DNA from: Muricoccus nepalensis | GTDB taxonomy: Bacteria > Pseudomonadota > Alphaproteobacteria > Acetobacterales > Acetobacteraceae | Assembly (NCBI RefSeq): GCF_006438825.1 | Contig: NZ_RCZP01000003.1 | Location: forward strand, 248,001-312,000 | DNA length: 64,000 nucleotides | Direction: 5' to 3' | Shown here: positions 57,104-64,000 of the stretch, in pieces | How the letters are laid out: each line of letters starts with the position of its first letter | How positions within the stretch are numbered: position 1 is the first letter of the stretch | Notes under the pieces: generated by a model | The model's input: the letters and a program-made list of their open reading frames with translations, nothing else | The model's database searches: none | What the model was told of the DNA's origin: nothing | Position numbers and translations under genes: made by a program

Positions 57104-58680
57104 GGGGGGCGACCGCGGCGCGGGCCGGCCGCAGCCTCGCGCGGCTCCGCGCCTGCCGGCGCGGCGGCGTGGCGGCGATGATGGCCGCGATGCTGGTGCC
57201 GCTGATGCTGGCGGCGGGCCTCGCGATCGACCTGACACGGCTCTACGTCCTGCAGTCGCGCCTCAGCGCGGCAGCGGACGCGGCGGCCCTGGCCGGGGCG
57301 CGGGCCATCTTCGACGCCGACCGGGACACCCAGGTGCGCCGGTGGTTCTGGACGAACTTCACGCGCGAATCCACCACCAGCAACCGCGGCTTCATCGGCG
57401 CGACCGTCGCCCCGTCGGACTTCGTCATCTCGTCGGATGCGGAGAACAAGATCCTCCGCGTCACGGTGAAGGCGACGCTGCCGACGAGCTTCATGCAGCT
57501 TGCCTTAATCCCCTCCATGACCGCCTACGCCGACCAGTCGGCCCGCCGGCAGGACCGCGGCATGGAACTGGCGCTGGTGCTGGATGTGACCGGCTCGATG
57601 TCGGATTCGGCTGGGGCGGGCCAGGGCAGCAAGATCGCGGCGCTGCGCAACGCCGCATCGGAGCTGGTGAACACGCTCTACGGCAACAATGCGACCGTGC
57701 CGAACTTCTGGGTGTCGCTGATTCCGTATACCACCACGGTCAACATCGGGCGCGGGCACTCGGCCTGGCTTGCGCCGGGCTCCTACCAGGCGTCGGACTT
57801 CCTGCCCACGGTCTGGCGCGGCTGCGTCGAGGCGCGGAGCGGCGGCGAGGACATGACGGACACGCCGCCGACGATCGTGCCTTTCCGACCCTTCCTGTGG
57901 ACCTCCACCCGCAACCGCTACCTGCCCTGGATCGGCGACAACGAGTGGCCGACTCTCGGCGGCACGGTCACAGAGGCCAACCCCGAGACGCCGAAGAGCG
58001 ACGCCCTCCAGCATCCCAACGAGGGCGTCAACGAGGTCGGCCCGAATGTCGGCTGCGAACGCGCCCTCACGGCCATGAGCCAGAGCAAGGCGACCGTGCT
58101 GAGTGAGATCGCCGCGCTGCGGGCCGGGGCGGACCGCGGTGGCACGGTCACGAACCAGGGGCTGCAATGGGGCTGGGCGACGCTGTCGCCGCGCTGGTCC
58201 GGGCTCTGGGGGCCGGCGAACATGCCCCTCGCCTACAACACGCCCAACATGGACAAGGTGCTCATTCTGATGACCGACGGGGTGAACGACCTCGCGGACT
58301 GGTCGGGCGGGGCGCCCGGAGCCTGCACCGCCCAGTCTTGCCGGGATAATCCCCGACCGGCCAGCGCGGCGGCGACGGACAGCGATTACACCTCCTACGG
58401 CCGGCTCGCCGAGAACCGCCTCGGCCTCGCCCAGGCGACCAGGGCGAACTACATCAGCGAATTTAACCGCCGCACCTCCGTTCTCTGCGAGAGCATCAAG
58501 GCTAAGGGCATCCGAATTTACACGATCACCTTCGCCCTGACGAACGTCACCACCCAAAACCTCTTCCGCAACTGCGCCAGCCGCTCGGACTACTACTTCA
58601 ACAGCCCGGACGCCGAAGCCTTGAAGGGCGCATTCCGCGAGATCGCCCAGCAGCTTGCGAACCTCCGCCTCGTCCGCTGA
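57100..58680 (+). CDS. tadG: TadG-type protein with von Willebrand A domain
   Basis: This 526-residue protein starts with GTG at 57100, overlapping the previous stop. The N-terminal TadG-like helix is RRGGVAAMMAAMLVPLMLAAGLAIDLTRL near residues 23-51, with AAADAAALAGAR following. A vWA domain begins with the MIDAS motif LVLDVTGSMSDSA near 160-172 and includes VLILMTDGVNDL near 385-397 and GIRIYTITFAL near 470. The role is likely pilus anchoring or adhesion at the envelope. It is the last gene of the tad operon; no hairpin with T-tract is visible after it. Confidence 0.92.
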   Translation: MRGATAARAGRSLARLRACRRGGVAAMMAAMLVPLMLAAGLAIDLTRLYVLQSRLSAAADAAALAGARAIFDADRDTQVRRWFWTNFTRESTTSNRGFIGATVAPSDFVISSDAENKILRVTVKATLPTSFMQLALIPSMTAYADQSARRQDRGMELALVLDVTGSMSDSAGAGQGSKIAALRNAASELVNTLYGNNATVPNFWVSLIPYTTTVNIGRGHSAWLAPGSYQASDFLPTVWRGCVEARSGGEDMTDTPPTIVPFRPFLWTSTRNRYLPWIGDNEWPTLGGTVTEANPETPKSDALQHPNEGVNEVGPNVGCERALTAMSQSKATVLSEIAALRAGADRGGTVTNQGLQWGWATLSPRWSGLWGPANMPLAYNTPNMDKVLILMTDGVNDLADWSGGAPGACTAQSCRDNPRPASAAATDSDYTSYGRLAENRLGLAQATRANYISEFNRRTSVLCESIKAKGIRIYTITFALTNVTTQNLFRNCASRSDYYFNSPDAEALKGAFREIAQQLANLRLVR

Positions 58681-59463
58681 GGTGCTGGAGGAGCGGCGGA
58701 CTGTCTCCCGTCATGGCCCTCCTCGGGTGGCCGTCGTCGGCTGCCGCGGAAGATGGCCGACGCGGCCTGACATCGCGGCGGCAGTGGGACGCGCTTCGCT
58801 AATGATGCGGGACCTACACGGGTCTCGCGCGCACCCCGCCGGCAGGACCCAGATCAGGCCGCGTGCGGCTACCTTGCTGGGTGGATGCTGCCGCCCGGCC
58901 ACAATCTACGCGGCTTGGCCTGGTAATCGCTCGCGGAAGAGCTCGCTCCACTCGTTTCGCAGGCGCGTTTCGCCCTAGTCTCTAAGACTGATCTCATGCC
59001 AAGCGGCCGAACAATGATGTATTCAGTCTCTGAGCTGCGTGTTTCTATAAGACAGGACCAAACACAAGCATTCTGTAACGCAGTATGTTTCATAATGCCT
59101 GGTACACCTTACAGGCAATGTTGCTCGCCCGCCGCTGCGTCGTGCCTTCCGTTCGCGGCTCCAAGCGCTATCACAACCGCCATCGAAGTTAGCCAATAGA
59201 AGTTTCCGCACCCGAGGATCTTCGGATCGCGCTGACAACCCTGGGTACGAGCAGGGACGCGCAAAGACGCTGAACGAGGCCGAGCCTCAGTCTCCGTTCG
59301 TCGCCGGTTGATCCGAGGAAACGGGCAAATGGCGGAGGGGATGGCCGCCAAACGCCCATCCAGCCCTGCTTCTTCGTGCTCGAAAAAGCCGAGCAATGCT
59401 TGACGTTCTGGCTACCGCTTGTCCAAGTGCGCTCACGTCTGCTCCCACAAATCCAGCTCCAAT
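58681..59463. other. Non-coding, AT-richer region upstream of the integrase
   Basis: No convincing gene, tRNA or terminator is visible across this stretch. The part from about 58980 to 59200 is clearly AT-richer than the rest of the window and includes TGCCTG/CAGGCA arms at 59096-59101 and 59112-59117. The base composition change, together with the integrase, marks probable transferred DNA. Confidence 0.5.
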
Positions 59464-59485
59464 TGTGGGGGCAAGTGTGGGGGCA
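59444..59485. repeat. TGTGGGGGCA direct repeats and inverted CCCACAA, probable integrase arm sites
   Basis: TGTGGGGGCA occurs at 59464-59473 and 59476-59485 (12-bp period), and CCCACAA at 59444-59450 is inverted to TTGTGGG at 59463-59469. They lie just upstream of the integrase gene, where phage and island integrases commonly have arm-type binding sites and attP. Confidence 0.45.
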
Positions 59486-59506
59486 GGGATGATGGCGGAG
59501 AGGCGC

Positions 59507-60787
59507 ATGGGAAAGCTGACGGCCAAGGCGGTGCAGCACGCGAAGCCTGGTGTGCATGGTGACGGCGGCGGCCTCTACCTGCGGGTCAAGCCGGACCGTC
59601 GGGCCTTCTGGTTCTACCGCTTCATGCTGGTCGGCAAGCGCCGAGACATGGGCATCGGCGCCGCGAACGGGCCGGCGGCCGTGCCCCTCGCCGCGGCGCG
59701 GGAGAAGGCCGCTGCGGCGCGTCGGCTGGTGAAGGCTGGGAGCGATCCCCTGGTCCATCGCGACGCCGCGGAGGCCGCGGCAGCCACGGAGGTGAAGGCC
59801 GCCCAGGCGCAGCGCAAGACGTTCCGGGACGTGACGGACCTGTTCCTGGCCGCGCAGGAGGCCGGCTGGCGCAACGCGAAGCACCGGGCGCAATGGCGCA
59901 GCACCCTCGAAGCCTACGCCTTCCCGCATTTTGGCGACCGCCCGGTCGCCGATGTGAACACCGGTGCCGTGACGGCAGCCCTCAAGCCGATCTGGGAGAA
60001 GAAGCCGGAGACAGCTTCTCGCGTGCGCGGCCGGATCGAAGCCGTCTGGAACTACGCGAAGGTGATGGGGTGGTGTGTGGGCGAGAACCCCGCCCGCTGG
60101 CGAGGGCACCTCGCGAACGCCTTCCCGCGCCGCTCGAAGGTGAAGCCGGTGAAACACCACGCCGCCCTCCGTTGGCAGGACATAGGCGCCTTCATGGCGG
60201 CGCTACGCGCCAGGGAGGCGGTATCGGCCAGGGCCCTCGAATTCGTCATTCTGACCGCCGCACGCTCCGGGGAGGTCCTTGGGGCGCGGTGGTCGGAAGT
60301 GGACATGGACGCCGCCGTTTGGACGGTGCCGAGGGAGCGCATGAAGGCCGGGAAGGAGCACCGCGTGCCCCTCACGCCGGCCGCGCTGGCGGTGCTGCGC
60401 GGCGTCTTGCCATTGCGGACGGATGCGGCCGCGGACGCACTGATCTTCCCCGGCCAGCTCGCCGCAAACCGAAAGGAGCCGAAAGCCCTGTCCGTAATGG
60501 CCATGACCATGGCGCTGCGCCGAATGGAGCGCGGCGACCTCACGGTCCACGGCTTCCGCTCCACCTTCCGCGATTGGGCCGGGGAGACAACCGGGCATCC
60601 GCGCGAGGTGGTGGAGGCCGCACTGGCGCACCGCACGGGAGATAAGATGGAACAGGCTTACGCCCGCGGCGACCTGTTCGAGAAGCGACGGCGCTTGATG
60701 GCGGAGTGGTCCGCCTTCTGCGCCAAGACGCCAGCCAAGGTGGCGAGGCTCCCCACCCGACACGAGCCGGAGGCCGCCGTAGGCTGA
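59507..60787 (+). CDS. Tyrosine recombinase/integrase with DUF4102 arm-binding domain (P4-like)
   Basis: This 426-residue integrase starts at 59507 (MGKLTAKAVQHAKPG) because GGAGAGG lies 5 bases upstream and the family starts that way; ATG at 59489 is an alternative. The N-terminal DUF4102 domain (DGGGLYLRVKPDRRAFWFYRF) spans residues 1-90 and the core-binding domain about 110-200. The catalytic domain shows Arg in TAARSGEVLGARWSEVD, HGFRSTFRDWAGE (His-x-x-Arg) and the Tyr in GDKMEQAYARGDLFEKRR. It looks intact. No excisionase, cargo or tRNA target is visible in the window. Confidence 0.92.
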   Translation: MGKLTAKAVQHAKPGVHGDGGGLYLRVKPDRRAFWFYRFMLVGKRRDMGIGAANGPAAVPLAAAREKAAAARRLVKAGSDPLVHRDAAEAAAATEVKAAQAQRKTFRDVTDLFLAAQEAGWRNAKHRAQWRSTLEAYAFPHFGDRPVADVNTGAVTAALKPIWEKKPETASRVRGRIEAVWNYAKVMGWCVGENPARWRGHLANAFPRRSKVKPVKHHAALRWQDIGAFMAALRAREAVSARALEFVILTAARSGEVLGARWSEVDMDAAVWTVPRERMKAGKEHRVPLTPAALAVLRGVLPLRTDAAADALIFPGQLAANRKEPKALSVMAMTMALRRMERGDLTVHGFRSTFRDWAGETTGHPREVVEAALAHRTGDKMEQAYARGDLFEKRRRLMAEWSAFCAKTPAKVARLPTRHEPEAAVG

Positions 60788-61235
60788 CGCGCGCCTCTCC
60801 GCCCGGCTAGACCCGGTGGCGGCGCGCTTCGCGGCCGGGGTGGGCACCGCCTGTGCCGGAGCGCGCCGTGAGGCCGTCGAAGGTGGCTGAGACTTACGAT
60901 CTGGCGTCGGCCACCGCCTCTACTGCCACAGCACGGAACGCTACACAGTAGGCCGCTTCCAGCGCGTTGCGGCCGTTCCTATTAGGGCAAGGACCATTCA
61001 GGAAGAACTCCCGATCACTCCGGTCCTTTTGCTCCGGAGCGGTAAGCCTTGCGCCGTCTAATGATGCGAAGGAGCCGGCCAAAAGCCGAATGACCACTTT
61101 TGGTTTGCAAACATTTAAGAGCAGACGTTCATTAAGCTTTCCGTTGAGTACCGGTTTGCAACACAAAGTAGTCACCAGCTTCGCTGGGAAGGCCGCTGCC
61201 CCTTTTGAATCGTTGGGCCGTCACACAAGCGCTTA
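60788..61235. other. AT-richer intergenic region after the integrase, possible decayed element
   Basis: This is a 448-bp stretch with lower GC from about 60890. Frames of 93 codons (60894-61175, minus) and 112 codons (60967-61305, plus, running into the next gene) are open, but neither has a ribosome-binding site or a known family. It contains the perfect palindrome GTTTGCAAAC (61103-61112) with a related GGTTTGCAAC further on. A remnant of a mobile element is possible. Confidence 0.35.
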
Positions 61236-62891
61236 TCAGGCGGATTTCACAATCGGCAGTCGAGCTTGTAACTCGTCCACCAGGACGCGCTTGTTCTCGG
61301 AGTAGTCGATCGGCACCACCACGAGATGCACGCCTCCGGCGCTGAATGCCGCCTCGAGGGTCGGGACGAGATCATCAGTGGCTCCGACGCGATGCCCCGT
61401 CGCGCCATAAGCCTCTGCATAGCGAACGAAATCCGGATTGCCGAAGGTCATGCCGAAGTCGGGAAACCCGTCGACCGACTGCTTCCACCGGATCATGCCG
61501 TAGGCGCTGTCCTCCAGGACGAGCACCACCAGGTTCAGTCGAAGCCGGATTGCCGTCTCCATCTCCTGGCTGTTCATCATGAAGCCGCCATCGCCGCAGA
61601 CCGCGAGTGTCCGGCGAGCCGGGTTCAGCATCGCCGCCATCATCGCCGATGGAAGGCCCGCCCCCATGGTGGCCAGCGCGTTGTCCAGCAGCAGCGTGTT
61701 GGCCACCGTGGTGCGGTAGTTGCGGGCAAACCAGATCTTGTACATGCCGTTGTCGAGCGCGACGACCCCGTCCTCGGGCATGACGCGTCGGACATCCCGC
61801 ACCAGGCGCTGCGGCGTCGGCGGGAACCGCTCCTCATCGGCGCGATCGGTGATGCGGGCGAGGATGCCCTCGCGCAGCGGCAGCAGCGCCCCAGCCTGGG
61901 GCAGGCGGCCCTCCAGGCGATCGGCCAGCAGCTCCAGGCTCGGGCCGACATCGCCGACCACCTCGGCATGCGGGAAGTAGACCTGCTCGACATGGGCCGG
62001 GGTGTAGGAGACGTGGACCACCTTCGGCCCGCCCGGGCCCATGAGGAAGGGCGGCTTCTCCACCGTGTCATGGCCGATGGCGATGATGAGGTCGGCGCGC
62101 TCGATCGCCTCGTGGACGTAGTCGCGCTCCGAAAGCGCGGCGGTGCCCATGTAGAGGCTGGAACCGCCGGGCACGGTGCCCTTGCCCATCTGCGTGGTGA
62201 AGAAGGGAATACGGGTGCGGTGAACGAAGCCCGCCAGACCCCTCGTGGCGCGCGGACGGCTGGTCGCGGCGCCGAGCATCACCAGGGGGCGTTCGGCGGC
62301 CAGGATCATCTCGGCCGCGCGGTCGATCGCGGCGGGGTGCGCCACGGGGATCTCGATCGGGTGCGGCGGGACCAGGGGCGGCGGATCGGCCACCTCCTCA
62401 CCGGCCACGTCCTCCGGCAGCTCGAGGTGCACCGGACCCGGCCGCTCCTCCTGCGCCACCCGGAAGGCATCGCGGACCAGGGCGGGGATCGTGGCGGGGG
62501 AGACGATCTGCCGGGTAAGCTTGGTCAGCGGCCGCATGGCGGCGACCGTGTCCACGATCTGGAAGCCTGCCTGACGGCTGCTCATGATTCCCTTCTGGCC
62601 CGTGATCATGACCATCGGCATGGCACCGAGTTGCGCATAGGCGGCGCCCGTGACGAGGTTCAGCGCGCCGGGGCCGAGGGTGCTGAGGCACACGCCCGGC
62701 CTGCCGGTCAGGCGACCATGGGTGGCGGCCATGAAGGCCGCCGGTTGCTCGTGCCGGGTGAGCACGAGCTTGATCCGGGACGTCCGGAGGGATTCGAGAA
62801 CGTCGAGGTTCTCCTCGCCCGGCACCCCGAAGATGCGGTCCACGCCTTCGTTCTCGAGCGCTGCCACCAGTAAGTCCGAAGTCTTGGCCAT
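61236..62891 (-). CDS. Acetolactate synthase-like TPP enzyme (AlsS/IlvB family large subunit)
   Basis: This 551-residue TPP-dependent enzyme has the N-terminal PYR domain with VDRIFGVPGEENLDVLESL and the catalytic Glu in VLTRHEQPAAFMAATHG near 50-66. The central domain is near 195-330. The PP domain motif AVCGDGGFMMNSQEMETAI is followed by LEDSAYGMIRWKQ where TPP-Mg binds. The combination of GDG...EDSAYGM resembles catabolic AlsS more than biosynthetic IlvB/IlvI, and no small subunit is adjacent. The ATG at 62891 has GAAGGGAAG upstream. It may make acetolactate or condense another 2-keto acid. Confidence 0.87.
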   Translation of the reverse strand: MAKTSDLLVAALENEGVDRIFGVPGEENLDVLESLRTSRIKLVLTRHEQPAAFMAATHGRLTGRPGVCLSTLGPGALNLVTGAAYAQLGAMPMVMITGQKGIMSSRQAGFQIVDTVAAMRPLTKLTRQIVSPATIPALVRDAFRVAQEERPGPVHLELPEDVAGEEVADPPPLVPPHPIEIPVAHPAAIDRAAEMILAAERPLVMLGAATSRPRATRGLAGFVHRTRIPFFTTQMGKGTVPGGSSLYMGTAALSERDYVHEAIERADLIIAIGHDTVEKPPFLMGPGGPKVVHVSYTPAHVEQVYFPHAEVVGDVGPSLELLADRLEGRLPQAGALLPLREGILARITDRADEERFPPTPQRLVRDVRRVMPEDGVVALDNGMYKIWFARNYRTTVANTLLLDNALATMGAGLPSAMMAAMLNPARRTLAVCGDGGFMMNSQEMETAIRLRLNLVVLVLEDSAYGMIRWKQSVDGFPDFGMTFGNPDFVRYAEAYGATGHRVGATDDLVPTLEAAFSAGGVHLVVVPIDYSENKRVLVDELQARLPIVKSA

Positions 62892-63024
62892 CGCGTGCTT
62901 CCCTTCGAGGTTCCGTCCGTCCGGCAATCGCCATCGCGGCTTGCCTGCGCGTCACGCTCCCAGTCCGTGCGGAACGAGGCCGCCCTGACCTCGCCCCTCC
63001 TCCGTCCCGGCATCGTAACCCCAA

Positions 63025-64000
63025 TCAGTCCACCTGCACGCGAGCGTCCCGCACGACCTTGCCCCATTGCTGATGCTCGGCGGTGAGGAAGGATCGGAAC
63101 TCCTCGGGTGTGGAACCCATCGGCTCACTTCCCTCAGCGGCGAGCCGCGCCACCACCTCGTCCTGGCGAAGCGCCTTCCGGACCTCCTCGTTGAGGCGCG
63201 CGACGACGGGGGCGGGCGTGCGGGCGGGGGCCACCAACCCGGTCCAGTTGACCGCCTGGAAGCCCTCGTAGCCCGCCTCGGCGATCGTCGGCACATCCGG
63301 GAGCGTCCGCATGCGCGCGGCGGAGGTGACGGCGATCGCGCGCAAGTCACCCGATTCCAGCGCGCCCTTCACGGCGAGGGGATTGGCGAAGAACAGGTCG
63401 ACGCGGCCGCCCAGCAGGTCAGTCAGGACCGGCCCGGCACCCCGGTAGGGCACGGAGACGAACTCAACCCCGGCCCGGAGGGCGAACATCTCCCCGGCCA
63501 GATGGCCCACCGTCCCGCTGCCCGCATTTCCCGCCGTCAACCCGCCACGCTTCGCCTTCGCCGCCGCGACGACGTCCGCGAGGGTCTGGTAGGACGCGTT
63601 CTTCGCCACGACAAGGACGTTGGGCTGGGATGCCACGGTGGACACGAGCGCGAAGTCGCGCAGCGGATCGAAGGGCATGCGCGGGTAGAGCGCCGGGTTG
63701 ATCGCCAGGTTGGAGGCCTGTCCCATGCCGATCGTGTAGCCATCCGGCGCCGCCTTCGCGACGGCGTCGAGGCCGATGTTGCCGCCCGCCCCGGGGCGGT
63801 TGTCCACCACGAGGTTCCAGCCGGTGGCGGCGCCCAGCTTCGCGGCAATCTCGCGCGAGATCACGTCCGTGCCACCGGCCGGTGGGAAGGGCACGATGAG
63901 GCGGATCGGCCGGTCGGGCCAGTTGCCTTGGGCACGGGACGGGTTGGGCAGGACGTCCGTCAGGGCGGCGCCCATGGCGCCAAGGAACATGTCGCGTCGA
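63025..64000 (-). CDS. TTT/Bug-type periplasmic receptor, 5' truncated by the window end
   Basis: This Bug-family receptor is open through the last base of the window. The residues before the first internal Met are RRD, so the true start of a Tat-like leader (RRDMFLGAMGAAL) lies just outside. The mature part begins QGNWPDRPIRLIVPFPPAGGTD, the family hallmark. It lies 133 bp upstream of the acetolactate-synthase-like gene on the same strand, possibly in one transcript, so the enzyme may use the bound acid or its product. The ligand is unknown. Confidence 0.9.
   Translation of the reverse strand, partial: RRDMFLGAMGAALTDVLPNPSRAQGNWPDRPIRLIVPFPPAGGTDVISREIAAKLGAATGWNLVVDNRPGAGGNIGLDAVAKAAPDGYTIGMGQASNLAINPALYPRMPFDPLRDFALVSTVASQPNVLVVAKNASYQTLADVVAAAKAKRGGLTAGNAGSGTVGHLAGEMFALRAGVEFVSVPYRGAGPVLTDLLGGRVDLFFANPLAVKGALESGDLRAIAVTSAARMRTLPDVPTIAEAGYEGFQAVNWTGLVAPARTPAPVVARLNEEVRKALRQDEVVARLAAEGSEPMGSTPEEFRSFLTAEHQQWGKVVRDARVQVD

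Noticed and set aside
58681-59506. A tRNA gene as integration target of the integrase
   Set aside because: I looked for acceptor-stem pairs, a T-loop and a CCA end on both strands and found none. The target may lie outside the window.
60894-61175. A 93-codon minus-strand frame after the integrase
   Set aside because: There is no ribosome-binding site and no family. It lies in an AT-richer possible element remnant, so I describe the region without calling a gene.
1-64000. CRISPR arrays, rRNA or complete insertion sequences
   Set aside because: No regularly spaced repeats, no rRNA-like sequence and no transposase with terminal repeats were seen.

Overview
The window is very GC-rich and almost fully coding, with an alphaproteobacterial gene repertoire. 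It carries Bug-type tripartite tricarboxylate (TTT) receptors, family III CoA-transferases, FCD-type GntR regulators paired with transport operons, a PQQ-type sorbosone dehydrogenase homologue with a cytochrome c, a PEP-CTERM protein and a complete tad/cpa pilus locus. This mix fits an environmental member of the Acetobacteraceae (Roseomonas-like). That assignment is inferred from gene content, since no rRNA or other phylogenetic marker is present.

Layout. (1) 1-16520 is a mosaic of small catabolic units: a truncated fused opine-oxidase-like flavoprotein, two TTT receptors, an oxalyl-CoA-synthetase-like ligase, PanE-like and FAH-family enzymes, a sorbosone dehydrogenase/cytochrome c pair, a PRISE-type reductase, a flavin monooxygenase, a CoA-transferase plus CitE-type lyase pair divergent from a LysR regulator with a strong palindrome between them, and NnrU. 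(2) 16546-23853 is one minus-strand operon (gntR-adh-dctP-dctQ-dctM-uxuB-uxuA) that looks like an L-gulonate/hexonate-to-KDG route. It has a GTATAC-type operator in front and a large hairpin right after dctP. (3) 23957-34242 holds a NitT/TauT-type binding protein, two PuuE-like polysaccharide-deacetylase-fold proteins, a GntR regulator with two matching operator copies, and a plus-strand operon encoding FAH, deacetylase, a Liv-type ABC importer and an ACMSD-like amidohydrolase. A 12-bp hairpin follows the binding-protein gene. (4) 34328-46671 holds penicillin acylase, GntR, a fused E1 alpha/beta dehydrogenase, a PEP-CTERM protein with a sigma-54-like promoter, two orphan family-5 binding proteins, a class III aminotransferase-fold protein and an amidase. 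Its three divergent promoter regions share the AT-rich palindrome TGATATATCA, which suggests a local, apparently undescribed regulon for amide/peptide-like compounds. (5) 47045-58680 is a complete tad pilus operon with two tandemly duplicated Flp pilins and a CpaD-like lipoprotein much shorter than usual. (6) 58681-61235 is an AT-richer patch around a tyrosine integrase, then an acetolactate-synthase-like enzyme and a TTT receptor truncated by the window end.

How the parts work together. Most units combine a substrate-binding receptor, a regulator and one to four enzymes, the pattern of an organism scavenging many dilute organic acids and amides. Genes inside operons are tightly packed, often with 1-14 bp overlaps, so translational coupling is likely. 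Strong intercistronic hairpins follow dctP, the Liv binding-protein gene and flp1, each a product normally needed in excess over its neighbours. Substrate names are inferences from family and neighbourhood unless an entry says otherwise.
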